Positions 9,473 through 21,579 are shown, counted from the first letter of the stretch. The stretch is DNA of 64,000 nt from Qipengyuania aestuarii (GCF_019711535.1 NZ_JAIGNP010000003.1:833228-897227); one strand, 5' to 3'. The notes: generated from the letters alone by a model not told the origin. Made by a program: numbers and translations.

Positions 9473-9508
9473 CTTGGGCTTGGGCTTGGGCTCGGGCTGG
9501 GGCTTGGG
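9473..9508 (+). repeat. six-unit CTTGGG hexanucleotide repeat, G-quadruplex candidate
   Basis: Six consecutive hexamers read CTTGGG, CTTGGG, CTTGGG, CTCGGG, CTGGGG, CTTGGG. Six G-runs of three or four bases are thus separated by 2-3 nt loops on the + strand, which satisfies the usual intramolecular G-quadruplex rule with two spare runs. It lies 60 bp upstream of the rnd start (opposite strand) and 92 bp upstream of the ung start (same strand). The G-rich strand would be the RNA-like strand of any ung leader. Confidence 0.85.
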
Positions 9509-9600
9509 CGCCATAGCCCGGATGCCTGGACCCGGGTGATCGGGGATTGGTGGACCGGGGCGACTGGTCCTGCCGCGCCGGGACGGGCAAACAGCCTGTC

Positions 9601-10299
9601 ATGACCGATCCCGTTCCCGATAGCTGGAAGCCCGCCCTCGATCCCGTTCTGGCCGCGCCCGAAGCGCGCGCGCTGGGCGGCTGGCTGAGAGAGGAGGAGG
9701 CGGCCGGCAAGGTGGTCTATCCCCCGCGCGGATCGCGGCTGAAGGCGCTGGACCTGACCCCGCTGGACGCGGTGAAGGTCGTGATCCTGGGGCAGGACCC
9801 CTATCACGGGCCGGGGCAGGCGATGGGCCTGTCCTTCTCCGTGCCGCAAGGCGTGAAGCTGCCGCCGAGCCTGCGCAATATCTACAAGGAACTGGCCGCC
9901 GATCTGGATGCCGCGCCGCCGCGGGACGGCGATCTGACGCCGTGGGCGCGGCAGGGGGTGCTGCTGCTCAACAACACGCTGACCGTTGAGCAGGGGCAGG
10001 CGGGCAGCCATGCGGGGCGCGGCTGGGACGCGATCACGGATGCCTGCGTGGCGGCAGTGGCGGCGCGCGATGTGCCCAGCGTCTTCATCCTGTGGGGCAG
10101 CCATGCGCAGGCCAAGGCGAAACGGGTCGCGGGGCTGCAGGCGGCGCGCAGCGGGGCGGGACCGCATCTGGTGATCGAAAGCCCGCATCCCAGCCCGCTG
10201 TCGGCGCATCGCGGTTTCTTCGGCTCGAAACCCTTCAGCCGGGCGAATGAATTTCTCGAAAAGCACGGGCGGGGGCCCGTGGACTGGGCCGCCCGCTGA
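9601..10299 (+). CDS. ung: uracil-DNA glycosylase, family 1
   Basis: A 232-aa enzyme that removes uracil from DNA and starts base-excision repair. The water-activating motif GQDPYHG is at 64-70 (Asp66), the uracil-binding LLLNNTLTV segment follows, and the DNA-intercalation and catalytic-His motif is HPSPLSAHRGFFG near the C-terminus. Length and motifs fit family 1 UNG. The ATG at 9601 is chosen over an upstream in-frame start because the domain normally begins shortly before SWKPAL. No strong ribosome-binding site is visible. The G-rich repeat at 9473-9508 would fall in or near its leader. Confidence 0.95.
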   Translation: MTDPVPDSWKPALDPVLAAPEARALGGWLREEEAAGKVVYPPRGSRLKALDLTPLDAVKVVILGQDPYHGPGQAMGLSFSVPQGVKLPPSLRNIYKELAADLDAAPPRDGDLTPWARQGVLLLNNTLTVEQGQAGSHAGRGWDAITDACVAAVAARDVPSVFILWGSHAQAKAKRVAGLQAARSGAGPHLVIESPHPSPLSAHRGFFGSKPFSRANEFLEKHGRGPVDWAAR

Positions 10300-10422
10300 T
10301 CGAAAATGGGCGCGGTCTGAGCGAAATTTGTGGTGGCCCGATGGAAACTATCGGCCGCATAAAATTGTGACCGCTACCATTAAGCGATTGCATTTTCGGC
10401 CCGGATGGTGTGGTTTTGTGCA

Positions 10423-10743
10423 ATGCAGCATCAATCTTCCTTCGAATTCGTCCAGGCGGTGCTGGGCGAAGCCATGCGCGAACGCACCATGATCAGCGCG
10501 ACCTACAACTCCAGCACGCTGAAGCTGGCGCCGCACCAGATCGTGCTGCGCAACAACGCTTTCTATCTGGGCGCGGTCAATCCGAACAAGAGCCGCCGGG
10601 TCGATGAAGATCCCGCGCTCGGCTATTTCAAGATCGATGGCCTGTCGGATATCGCGCTGACCCGCGAAGGCTTCGATCCGATCCCGGCGGAAAATTGCGC
10701 CCCAGTGCGCGAAGGCGATCAGGTCATCGTCGCCATTCACTGA
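10423..10743 (+). CDS. small WYL-like domain protein
   Basis: A 106-aa protein whose residues about 25-75 resemble the WYL fold: a strand (ISATYNS), a turn, then KLAPHQIVLRNNAFYLGAVNP and a closing RVDEDPALGYFKIDGLSDI. In WYL proteins this module binds nucleic acid or nucleotide ligands and usually follows a DNA-binding HTH. Here no HTH is present, so it stands alone. The ATG at 10423 is taken because the segment before it is short and unconserved-looking; a start six codons earlier is possible. No operon partner is evident. The WYL match is by eye and moderate. Confidence 0.6.
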   Translation: MQHQSSFEFVQAVLGEAMRERTMISATYNSSTLKLAPHQIVLRNNAFYLGAVNPNKSRRVDEDPALGYFKIDGLSDIALTREGFDPIPAENCAPVREGDQVIVAIH

Positions 10744-10883
10744 GGCTTCGGCTGCTGGCCTGCCGATTGCGCGCCTGTCCGGCCCGCTAACCCGGCGCGT
10801 CGGCGTCTTTCCTCCCCCGTTCGGCCTCGGACCCGGCCGATTCGGCGTCCCGGCACGGGTGTCCGGCGCTGCGGCCTCCGATC

Positions 10884-10916
10884 AAGTGGGTGTTCGGAGC
10901 CTTTTCCGGAACACTT
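10884..10916. terminator. hairpin downstream of gltD
   Basis: Inverted repeat built around GTGTTCGGA (10890-10898) and TCCGGAACAC (10905-10914), with one bulged base and AAGTG/CACTT extending it outward. It begins about 45 nt downstream of the gltD stop, and also lies beyond the WYL-like gene from the other side, so it could serve both. There is no long T-run, so intrinsic termination is uncertain. Confidence 0.45.
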
Positions 10917-10958
10917 GAGGGGCGGCCAGCACCCCCTCGATCTGCCTTCGACCTGCCC

Positions 10959-12394
<1,436 letters not shown>

Positions 12395-12395
<1 letters not shown>

Positions 12396-15300
12396 TACTC
12401 TGCAGCCTCCATCGCCGCGTCTTCGCGTTCTTCCTCGAGTGCCTTCAGCGCCTTGGCGTAATCGCGCGGCATCACCTTGCGGAAGTTTTTCAGTTCGTTG
12501 GCCCAGTCGTCGAGCAATGCCTTCGCCCGGGCCGAGCCGGTGTGGAGGTGGTGGCGTTCGACCAGCACCTTCAGCCGCTCGGCATCGTGATAGAGCGGAT
12601 CGCCCATGCCGGGATTATCGACGCTGACCGCGCGTTGCTGAGGCGTGCCCCAGCTCCTTTCCGCGCCTTCCCCGTCGCCGGGTGCGACATCGAGAATATC
12701 GACCTGCGCGTGGTTCACGAGGCGGTCGAACGCGCCATCGGGATCGTAGACATAGGCGATCCCGCCGCTCATCCCCGCGGCCACATTGCGTCCGGTCTTG
12801 CCCAGCACGCAGACCACGCCGCCGGTCATGTATTCGAGCGCATGGTCGCCCGTGCCCTCGACCACCGCGACCGCGCCCGAATTGCGCACGGCGAAGCGTT
12901 CGCCCGCCACGCCGGCGAAATAGGCTTCGCCCGCGATGGCGCCGTAAAGCACGGTATTGCCCACGATGATGTTGTTGGTCGGTTCGCGGGCGACGTCCTT
13001 CGGCGGCTTGACCACGATACGGCCGCCAGAAAGGCCCTTGCCGACATAGTCATTGGCATCGCCGGTGAGGCTCATCGTGACGCCGTGCGCCAGCCATGCG
13101 CCGAAGCTCTGCCCCGCAACGCCGGTCAGGTCGATGCGGATGGTATCCTGCGGCAAGCCCTGATGGCCGTATTCTTCCGCGATCCGGCCCGACAGCATGG
13201 CGCCGACGGTGCGGTTCACATTGCGGATCGAGCGGTTGATCTGGACGGCCTGACCGCTCTCGATCGCAGGTTTGCAGGCTTCGATAAGCTCCACGTCCAT
13301 CGCGGCTGCAAGGCCATGGTCCTGCGTTTCCGTATGGCGCGGGAGCTGGCCTTCCTTGAGCGGCACGGCATGCAGGATGCGGCCGAGGTCGACGCCATGC
13401 GCCTTCCAGTGGCGGCGCACCCGGCGCATATCGAGCTTGTCCACCCGGCCGACCATCTCCTCCACCGTGCGGAAGCCCATCTCCGCCATGATCTGGCGCA
13501 GTTCTTCGGCGACGAAGAAGAAGTAATTGATCACGTGTTCGGGCGTGCCGGTAAAGCGCTTGCGCAGCACCGGGTCCTGCGTGGCCACGCCAACCGGACA
13601 GGTGTTGAGATGGCACTTGCGCATCATGATGCAGCCCGCCGCGATCAGCGGTGCGGTGGCAAAGCCGAACTCGTCCGCACCCAGCAGCGCGCCGATGGCG
13701 ACATCGCGGCCGGTGCGCAGGCCGCCGTCGACCTGCACCGCGATGCGGCTGCGAAGATCGTTGAGGAGCAGCGTCTGCTGCGTTTCGGCAAGGCCGATTT
13801 CCCACGGGCTTCCGGCATGCGTCAGGCTGGTCAGCGGGCTTGCACCCGTACCGCCTTCATAGCCCGAAATGGTGAGATGGTCGGCCTTGGACTTCGAAAC
13901 GCCCGCAGCCACCGTGCCTACGCCCACTTCGCTCACCAGCTTGACCGAAATGCGCGCCGAAGGCTGCACGTTCTTCAGATCGTGGATCAGCTGTGCCAGA
14001 TCCTCGATCGAATAGATATCGTGATGCGGGGGCGGCGAGATCAGGCCCACGCCCGGGGTCGAATGGCGCACCTTGCCGATGCGCTTGTCGACCTTGTGGC
14101 CGGGCAGCTGGCCGCCTTCGCCGGGCTTTGCACCCTGCGCCATCTTGATCTGGATATCGTCCGAATTGACGAGATATTCCGCCGTGACGCCAAAGCGGCC
14201 TGATGCCACCTGCTTGATCCGGCTGCGCATGGAATCGCCATTGTCCAGCGGTTGGAAACGCTCGGGCTCCTCGCCGCCTTCGCCGGTGTTCGAACGCCCG
14301 CCCATGCGGTTCATCGCGATGGCGAGCGTCGAATGCGCCTCGTGGCTGATCGAGCCGAAGCTCATCGCGCCGGTGCTGAAGCGCTTGACGATCTCGGCAG
14401 CCGGTTCGACCTCGTCCAGATCGAGCGGACGTGCGGCCTTCTGCAGTTCCATCAGCCCGCGGATCGTCAGCAGCCGTTCGGACTGCTCGTTGATGCTGCG
14501 TGCGTATTCCGCGTAATTCTCGGGGTTCGACCCGCGCACGGCGTGCTGCAGATTGGCGATGTTCTGCGGCGTCCAGGCGTGATCCTCGCCGCGGATACGG
14601 TACTGATAGATGCCGCCCACATCGAGCATACCCTTGTAGAGAGGACTGTCGCCAAAGGCCTGCGCATGGCGGCGCACGGTTTCCTCGGCCACTTCCTTCA
14701 GGCCCACGCCCTCGATGGTGGTGGCGGTGCCGGCGAAATAGGCATCGACGAATTCGCTCGACAGGCCGACCGCATCGAAGATCTGCGCGCCGCAATAGGA
14801 CTGGTAGGTCGAAATGCCCATCTTGGACATGACCTTCAGAATGCCCTTGCCGATGGCCTTGACGAAGTTCTTCTGCACGTCCTCGGGGTCGAGATGCGGC
14901 AGCTTGCGGGCGCGCAAATCTTCCAGCGTTTCGATCGCAAGATAGGGGTTGATGCCTTCCGCGCCATAGCCCGCCAGCGCGCAGAAATGGTGCACTTCGC
15001 GCGCTTCGCCGGTCTCGATGACGAGGCCGGTCTGCATCCGCAGGCCCTGCCGCACCAGCTGGTGGTGGACCGCCGCCGTCGCCAGCAGGGCAGGCATGGC
15101 AATACGCCCCGGCCCCTGACCGCGGTCCGACAGGATCAGGATATTCGCGTCGCCCAGCACCGCCTCGGTCGCGGCCCAGCACATTTCCTTCAGCGCCATG
15201 GCGAGCCCGTCAGCGCCCGTGCTGGCATCCCAGGTGATATCGATGGTTGCCGTGCGGAAAGCGCCGTCCAGCGCCACTTCGACCGAACGGATCTTGGCCA

Positions 15301-17068
15301 GATCGATATTGGTGAGGATCGGCTGCGAAACCTCGAGGCGCTTGTGCGTACCGCCGTCGCGGCCCAGCAGGTTCGGGCGCGGGCCGATCATCGAGAGCAG
15401 GCTCATCACCAGCTCTTCGCGGATGGGGTCGATCGGCGGGTTGGTCACCTGCGCGAAGTTTTGCTTGAAATAGTCGTAGAGCAGGCGGCTCTTTTCGCTC
15501 AGCACCGCAATGGGCGTGTCGGTGCCCATAGAGCCGATGGGGTCTTCGCCATTGGCGGCCATGGGTTCGAGGAAGCGGCTGATGTCTTCCTGCGTGTAAC
15601 CGAAGGCCTGCTGGCGGTTGAGCAGCGGAATGGTGCTCTCGGCAATCTCGGACAGGTCGGGCTCGATATGGTCGAGATCGGCAAGCTTGTACTGCGCCTT
15701 CTCCAGCCACGCCTCATAAGGCTCGGCGGCGGCGAGATCGGCCTTCAGTTCCTCGTCCTCGACGATGCGGCCTTCTTCGAGGTCGATCAGCAGCATCTTG
15801 CCTGGCTGGAGGCGCCACTTGCGGGTGATGTCTTCCTCGGCAAACGGCAGCACGCCGCTTTCCGAGGCGAGAACCACGAGATCGTCCTTGGTCGTGCACC
15901 AGCGCGCGGGGCGCAGGCCGTTGCGGTCGAGGCAGGCGCCGATTTGCTTACCGTCGGTGAAGCACACGGCAGCGGGGCCATCCCATGGCTCCATCAGCGC
16001 GGCGTGGTATTCGTAAAAGGCACGGCGCGCCGGATCCATCTGCTCGTTCTTGGCCCAGGCTTCGGGCATGAGCATCATCATGGAATGCGCGAGGCTGTAA
16101 CCGCCGGTCAGCAGCAGTTCGAGCGCATTGTCGAGACAGGCGGTGTCCGACTGGCCATGCGGGATCAGCGGCCACATCTTGTCGAGGTCGGCGCCCAGAA
16201 GCTCGCTTTCCATCGTGCGGCGGCGCGCTTCCATCCAGTTCACATTGCCGCGGACCGTGTTGATTTCGCCGTTATGCGCCATGAAGCGATAGGGGTGCGC
16301 AAGCCGCCAGCTGGGGAAGGTGTTGGTGCTGAAACGCTGGTGGACGAGGCCCAATGCGGACACGCAATCGGGATCGCGCAGATCGTCGTAGAACGTGCCG
16401 ACCTGATTGGCGAGCAGCAGGCCCTTGTAGACCACGGTTCGGCTGTTGAAGCTCGGGATGTAGGCCTGGCTGAGGCCCGGGATGTCATGCTTGGCTTCCA
16501 GCGCGGCGAGCGGGTTCAGCGTCTGCTTGCGGATGACGACCAGCTTGCGCTCGAAGGCCTCGCGGCTGGCACAGTTCATCCCGCGCGCAATCACGCACTG
16601 GCGAATGACCGGCATGGAGGCGATTACCGCTTCGCCCAGCCCGTCGAGCGTAGTGGGCACATCGCGCCAACCGACCACGCGCTGGCCTTCCTTCTCGGCA
16701 AAACGTTCCAGCTGGCTCTCGACGAACCGGCGCGCTTCGTCTTCCTGCGGCAGGAAGCACATGGCGAGCGCATAGTCGCCTTCTTCCGGCAGGTCGTGGC
16801 CCTGCGCTTCGGCCCATTTGCGGATCAGCGGATCGGGCGTCTGGATCAGGATGCCCGCGCCATCGCCCAGCAGCGGATCGGCGCCCACCGCGCCGCGATG
16901 GTCGAGATTGGCGAGGATGGTCAGCGCCTGTTCGATAATCGCGTGGCTCTTCTCGCCCTTGATATGCGCGACCATGCCGACGCCGCAGGCATCGTGTTCA
17001 TTGCGCGGATCGTAAAGCCCCTGTGACCGGGGGCCGTTACCGGGTGTATGATGAGCCGGAACCTGCAT
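12395..17068 (-). CDS. gltB: glutamate synthase (NADPH) large subunit
   Basis: A 1557-aa alpha subunit: glutaminase plus FMN synthase, making two glutamates from glutamine and 2-oxoglutarate. With the ATG at 17068 a 27-residue propeptide precedes Cys28 of [10 protein letters not shown], the N-terminal nucleophile after processing. The FMN-barrel region carries [12 protein letters not shown] and [11 protein letters not shown], and the 3Fe-4S cysteines are in [18 protein letters not shown]-terminal beta-helix domain ([14 protein letters not shown]) follows. A longer frame reaches 17191, but GGAGGAGG about 12 nt before 17068 supports the shorter form. It is cotranscribed with gltD. Confidence 0.95.
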
Positions 17069-17302
17069 TCGCCGAAGCGTCCTCCTCCAAGCCCGTTCCC
17101 CATCAGGCCCAACGCCGGGCAGCGGAAACGGATTTTGTGCAGCGCCGCATGCGCGGCCGCAAAATGTCGCGAAAAGGCTTTTTGACGGCAATTAACCGGA
17201 TTTGCAATGGTGGCCCGGCGAAGCAAAATTTCGCACAGCCCAAGATTTCCCGATTTTTGCCGCGTTGCAGCGGGACGAATTCGTATCCGCTTTCAGTCCG
17301 GT

Positions 17303-18424
17303 TCAGTCGTGCCGGTTGGAAAGGCCCATGCGATCGAGCATCTTGCTGACGGCGGAATGGGCTGCGCTCGGCGTGCGTTCCCGGCTGGGCGGTTCGGCCG
17401 TATCGCCGGTGCCAGCGTCAGGTACCTGATCCGGCTTGGAGAGCCTTCGATCCGCCTCGCGTTGCAGAAAAGCGACCATGGGATCGTCTTCCGCGCTTTG
17501 CGCATCGGAAGCCATGCGCTGAAGCGCTTCATTCTGGATAGGCGCGTTTGGCAGCGGCACCGGCTGCAAGGCAGGCTGGCGCGCGGCGCGCTCGCTCCTC
17601 TCCACGGTCTGGCGCCGCGTATCGAGCGCGCCTTCAAGCCGTGCGAGCAGGGAGTCGAGGCTCATGTCGCCGAGCGGTTCGGCCTCCTGCGCTTCTTCGG
17701 GCTCTGTATATTCCTCATGCTCGGCGGCTTCGAAAGGGGCCGCTTCTTCTTCCGGCAGCACCTCGAATTCATGGAATTGCTCGGTATCCGCCGGCCACTC
17801 TTCGGCCTCGGCCGCGAATTCGGGCACGTTTTCAAAAGTGTCCAGCTCTTCTTCCGGGTCGCTCTGGAATACCGGTGCATCGAAAGAGGGCTCTTCGTCC
17901 GGCTCGATCACCGCCTCGACCAGCTCGAAATCCTCTTCCTCGGGCTCAGCTTGCTCGGGCTCAGCCGGTGCGCCTTCTGTTTCCGCCTGAAATTCCTCGG
18001 GTGCGTCGATCGAGGGGGGGATGCCTTCCTCGCCGATATCCTCGCGTGCGGACAGGACGCGGCGGCGGCGCGGTTCCATCGGTTCTTCTTCCGGGCTGCC
18101 CAAACGCGCATTGTCGACCGGGTCCGCATCGGAAGTCAGGGCTTGCTGTCTCGCCGGCCTTGCCAAGCGAGCGGCCAGGGCCCAGCCCAGCATTCCGCCG
18201 AACAGTGCCAGCGCGGCGCACAATATCGCCGTGCCTGCAGCGCCGATGGGGGCCGCGAACAGCGGCAGCATGCGATCGAGGCCGAGCAAGGATGCAAGCG
18301 AATCGTGCACTCGCGGCGGCATGAACCACAACCCGGCGCCCAGCAGCAGCGCGAACCACACGGCAACTGCCGGCCTGAACCATGCCCTGTCGGTGATACC
18401 GCTATCTTCCAAATCGTCGCCCAT
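17303..18424 (-). CDS. membrane-anchored protein with a long acidic tail, function unknown
   Basis: A 373-aa protein. Two hydrophobic segments lie at about residues 18-36 and 52-84 (ALLLGAGLWFM; AAGTAILCAALALFGGML). Then comes a low-complexity region of roughly 170 residues very rich in Glu, Asp, Pro and Ala, with no recognisable fold. A basic amphipathic C-terminal part (LDSLLARLEGALDTRRQTVERSERAAR and a final SKMLDRMGLS) may form helices. I do not recognise the family. The layout, an anchor, a disordered acidic linker and a helical end, suggests a scaffold or tether. It is a single gene between gltB and the MaoC gene. Confidence 0.75.
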   Translation of the reverse strand: MGDDLEDSGITDRAWFRPAVAVWFALLLGAGLWFMPPRVHDSLASLLGLDRMLPLFAAPIGAAGTAILCAALALFGGMLGWALAARLARPARQQALTSDADPVDNARLGSPEEEPMEPRRRRVLSAREDIGEEGIPPSIDAPEEFQAETEGAPAEPEQAEPEEEDFELVEAVIEPDEEPSFDAPVFQSDPEEELDTFENVPEFAAEAEEWPADTEQFHEFEVLPEEEAAPFEAAEHEEYTEPEEAQEAEPLGDMSLDSLLARLEGALDTRRQTVERSERAARQPALQPVPLPNAPIQNEALQRMASDAQSAEDDPMVAFLQREADRRLSKPDQVPDAGTGDTAEPPSRERTPSAAHSAVSKMLDRMGLSNRHD

Positions 18425-18659
18425 TCGGTTCCAGTCCGCCTGATAGATGCGAAGTTGCCCCGTCAGCTAGGGCTGCTTGGTTAATTTACGGATAATGATG
18501 CCCTGAACCCGCAGCTCGTGCAATTGGCGAAACACTTTGCCCCGCTATGCCGTAACGGCAGATTTCGGGCGGTTGCGCACCCTCTTTCCATAGGCCATGT
18601 GTCTGCCCGCACGCGCGAAGAGTCGCGCGAATTTGACGTATATTCGAGGAGAGCGAAAT

Positions 18660-19109
18660 ATGAGCCCCCAGGACATAGCAGCCAAGGTCGGCGAACAGGT
18701 CGGCACCAGCGAATGGGTCGAGATGAGCCAAGAGCGCATCAACCAGTTCGCCGAAGCCACCGGCGACCACCAGTTCATCCATGTGAACGAGGAAGCGGCC
18801 AAGATGACGCCCTTCGGCGGCACCATCGCCCACGGCTTCCTGACCCTGTCGATGATCCCCTACCTCACCGCGAACAGCGACGTGCCGCGGGTCGAGGGCA
18901 TCAAGATGGCCGTCAACTACGGCGGCAACAAGACGCGGTTCATCAACCCGGTGAAGTCCGGCAAGCGCATCCGCGGTCACTGGAAGATGCTGGAAATGAC
19001 CGAGAAGCGCCCCGGTCAGTGGCAGCAGACCATGGAAATCACCATCGAGATCGAAGGCGAGGAAAAGCCCGCGCTGATCTGCGAATGGATGACCATGTAT
19101 TTCGTCTGA
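18660..19109 (+). CDS. MaoC-family (R)-specific enoyl-CoA hydratase
   Basis: A 149-aa single hot-dog-fold hydratase. The catalytic motif is visible as FAEATGDHQFIH, with Asp36 and His41 as the dyad, followed by GGTIAHGFLTLSMIPYL for substrate binding. Such enzymes convert trans-2-enoyl-CoA to (R)-3-hydroxyacyl-CoA and can feed polyhydroxyalkanoate synthesis from beta-oxidation. GAGGAGAG sits 5 nt before the ATG at 18660, which fixes the start. The thiolase gene follows after 54 bp on the same strand, so the two probably form an acyl-CoA operon. Confidence 0.9.
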   Translation: MSPQDIAAKVGEQVGTSEWVEMSQERINQFAEATGDHQFIHVNEEAAKMTPFGGTIAHGFLTLSMIPYLTANSDVPRVEGIKMAVNYGGNKTRFINPVKSGKRIRGHWKMLEMTEKRPGQWQQTMEITIEIEGEEKPALICEWMTMYFV

Positions 19110-19163
19110 TTTTCTCTCCTCCCCGGAAGAAACAGACCATTCAGCTAATTCGAGGAAATTCCC

Positions 19164-20342
19164 ATGCGTGACGCAGTCATCGTTTCCACCGCCCGTACTG
19201 GTATGGGCAAGGCCTATAAGGGCGCTTTCAATTCCACTCCGGGCGCAACGCTCGGCTCCTATTCCCTGAAGCCCGCGATCGAGCGTGCCGGCATCGATGC
19301 CGGCGAAATCGACGACGTGCTGTGGGGCGCCGCGCTCCAGCAGGGCGCGCAGGCAGGCAACCTCGCCCGCCAGGTCGCGCTGCGGGCCGGTTGCCCGATC
19401 GGCGTGTCCGGCATGACCATCGACCGCCAGTGTTCTTCGGGCCTGATGAGCATTGCCACGGCCGCCAAGCAGATCATCACCGACCGCATGCAGATCGTCG
19501 CTGCCGGTGGGCAGGAAAGCATTTCGCTGGTGCAGACCAAGGAAATGCGCGTGATGCCCGACCCTGAACTGATGGGCATGCACGGCGCGATCTACATGCC
19601 GATGCTGCAGACTGCAGAAACGGTCGCCCAGCGTTACGGCATCAGCCGCGAAGCGCAGGACGAATATGCTCTCCAGAGCCAGCAGCGCACCGCCGCCGCG
19701 CAGGAAGCGGGCATTTTCGACGACGAAATCGTTTCGGTCAGCACCAAGCACAAGGTGCAGAACAAGGAAACGGGCGACATCACCGACGAAGACGTGACCA
19801 TCGCCAAGGACGAAGGCAATCGCCCCTCGACCACGCTCGAAGGCCTGTCCTCGCTCCAGCCCGTCATGGGCCCGGGCACCACGATCACGGCGGGTAACGC
19901 CAGCCAGCTGTCCGATGGTTCGGCAGCGGTCGTCGTCATGGAAGCCAAGGAAGCCGAAAAGCGCGGCCTCAATCCGCTCGGCCGTTACATCGGCATGGCG
20001 GTTGCCGGTACCGAGCCTGACGAAATGGGCATCGGCCCGATCTTCGCCATTCCCAAGCTGCTCGAACGCTTCGACATGAAGATGGAAGACATCGACCTGT
20101 GGGAACTGAACGAAGCCTTCGCCGTGCAGGTACTCTATTGCCGCGACAAGCTGGGCATCGACAATGACAAGCTCAACGTCAACGGCGGCTCGATCTCGGT
20201 CGGCCACCCTTACGGCATGACCGGCGCGCGCTGCGTCGGCCACATCCTGCGCGAAGGCCAGCGCCGCAAGGCGAAATACGGCGTCGTCACCATGTGCGTC
20301 GGCGGCGGCATGGGCGCAGCGGGCCTGTTCGAAATCTTCTGA
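19164..20342 (+). CDS. acetyl-CoA C-acyltransferase (thiolase)
   Basis: A 392-aa thiolase. The acylated nucleophile is Cys90 in [10 protein letters not shown]; His348 in [10 protein letters not shown] and Cys378 in [11 protein letters not shown] complete the active site. GAGGAAAT precedes the ATG. It follows the MaoC hydratase, which argues for fatty-acid or acyl-CoA degradation, or for PHA precursor supply. Motifs alone do not separate biosynthetic acetoacetyl-CoA thiolase from degradative 3-ketoacyl-CoA thiolase; the NEAFA-type helix ([10 protein letters not shown]) is common to both. A clear hairpin terminator lies 25 bp beyond the stop. Confidence 0.93.
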   Translation: MRDAVIVSTARTGMGKAYKGAFNSTPGATLGSYSLKPAIERAGIDAGEIDDVLWGAALQQGAQAGNLARQVALRAGCPIGVSGMTIDRQCSSGLMSIATAAKQIITDRMQIVAAGGQESISLVQTKEMRVMPDPELMGMHGAIYMPMLQTAETVAQRYGISREAQDEYALQSQQRTAAAQEAGIFDDEIVSVSTKHKVQNKETGDITDEDVTIAKDEGNRPSTTLEGLSSLQPVMGPGTTITAGNASQLSDGSAAVVVMEAKEAEKRGLNPLGRYIGMAVAGTEPDEMGIGPIFAIPKLLERFDMKMEDIDLWELNEAFAVQVLYCRDKLGIDNDKLNVNGGSISVGHPYGMTGARCVGHILREGQRRKAKYGVVTMCVGGGMGAAGLFEIF

Positions 20343-20365
20343 TCGCAGCCGATCACGAACCAAGC

Positions 20366-20402
20366 AAAAAGGGGCGGTGCCAGCGATGGCGCCGCCCTTT
20401 TC
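20366..20402 (+). terminator. Rho-independent terminator after the thiolase gene
   Basis: GGGCGGTGCCA and TGGCGCCGCCC pair with one G-T wobble around a GCGA tetraloop-like turn, flanked by AAAAG on the left and CTTTTT on the right. The hairpin plus T-run is a standard intrinsic terminator. The matching A-run means it could also work on the other strand. Confidence 0.85.
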
Positions 20403-20499
20403 ATGTCATGCCTCGGTTGGTTGGCGGAACCCTTCGCGCGGACGGATGCTTTAAAGCGCAACCATACCCGCATTTCCGCCCCCGCACGTCCGAGGTCTC

Positions 20500-21579
20500 A
20501 TGACATATTCCGATCCCATTCCCTTTTCCGCCGAACTCGAAAATATCGAGCCGGAGAAGGAAGCCGACACCATTCTCGATCTCGACGACAAATTCGACGA
20601 GATCCTGGAGACGACCTATGAAAACTCGGGCCACGCCATCCGCAGTGTCCATGCCAAGTCGCATGGTATCGCCAAGGGTACGCTGACGATCGAGGATGGT
20701 CTTCGCCCCGAACTGGCGCAGGGCCTGTTCGCTCATGCAGGGCAGCACGATGCCTATATCCGCATGTCCACCAATGCGGGCGATATCCTGCATGACAATA
20801 TCCACCTGCCGCGCGGCTTCGCGCTCAAAGTGTGCGATGTGAAAGGTGCCCGGCTGCCCGATGCCGCTGGCGACACGCAGGATTTCATCTTCGTCAACGC
20901 CCCCGCTTTCGCCGCCCCCAATGCGCAGGCCTTCGCCAAGAATCTCGGCCTGCTCGCCAAGACGACGGACCGGGTCGAATGGCTCAAGAAGATCGCTGCC
21001 GACATGTTCAAGCTGGGCAATGACGTGCGCCAGAAGGTCGGGCTCGATCCCGCCCCGGCGCTCGCTTCGATGGGGGGCTTGCCGCAAAGCGAACCGCTGG
21101 CGCTCGACTATTTCTCGGCCACCCCGTTTCGCTATGGCCGCTATGTCGCCAAATTCCAGCTGCGCCCGGCGGCGGAGTGGATGAAGGCTCTGGCCGGCGA
21201 GACGGTGGAGATCGGCGATGATCGCGACGGGCTGCGCCACCATGTCCGCGAACAGTTCATGCGCAATGACGCCGAATGGGATTTCTGCGTCCAGCTGCTG
21301 CGCGATGTGGACCGGCAGCCGGTCGAGGATTCCTCGGTCGAATGGCCGCAGGATGTCTCGCCCTTCGAAAAGGTCGCCACTCTGCGCATCCCGAAACAGG
21401 ATAGCTGGGATGAACAATTGGTGCGCAAGGTCAATGAAACCATGCGGTTCAGCGTGTGGACCGGGGTGATGGATCACCTGCCGATGGGCAACACCAACCG
21501 CGCCCGGCAGGAAACCTATCGCCATTCGGCCCGCTTTCGCTCAGAAAAGAACGGGTGCCCGATGCACGAGCCGAGCTGA
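20500..21579 (+). CDS. catalase-family (SrpA-like) haem protein
   Basis: A 359-aa protein with the catalase fold but shorter than true catalases (about 480 aa or more). His51 in SVHAKSHGIAKG aligns with the distal catalytic His, and FIFVNAPAF holds the conserved Asn. The C-terminal part (MDHLPMGNTNRARQETYRHSARFR) replaces the usual proximal region, and the catalase C-terminal helical domain is absent. Related short proteins are called SrpA-like or catalase-related, with weak catalase or peroxidase activity or lipid substrates. It is a single gene following the terminator. Confidence 0.85.
   Translation: MTYSDPIPFSAELENIEPEKEADTILDLDDKFDEILETTYENSGHAIRSVHAKSHGIAKGTLTIEDGLRPELAQGLFAHAGQHDAYIRMSTNAGDILHDNIHLPRGFALKVCDVKGARLPDAAGDTQDFIFVNAPAFAAPNAQAFAKNLGLLAKTTDRVEWLKKIAADMFKLGNDVRQKVGLDPAPALASMGGLPQSEPLALDYFSATPFRYGRYVAKFQLRPAAEWMKALAGETVEIGDDRDGLRHHVREQFMRNDAEWDFCVQLLRDVDRQPVEDSSVEWPQDVSPFEKVATLRIPKQDSWDEQLVRKVNETMRFSVWTGVMDHLPMGNTNRARQETYRHSARFRSEKNGCPMHEPS

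Noticed and set aside
9061..10266. 401-codon minus-strand frame spanning rnd and ung, with a Pro-Ser repeat
   Set aside because: The Pro-Ser repeat is just the CTTGGG repeat read on the other strand; the frame overlaps two well-supported genes.
14252..17026. 924-codon open frame on the plus strand across gltB
   Set aside because: Antisense shadow of gltB, with no signal or domain and composition explained by the gltB codons.
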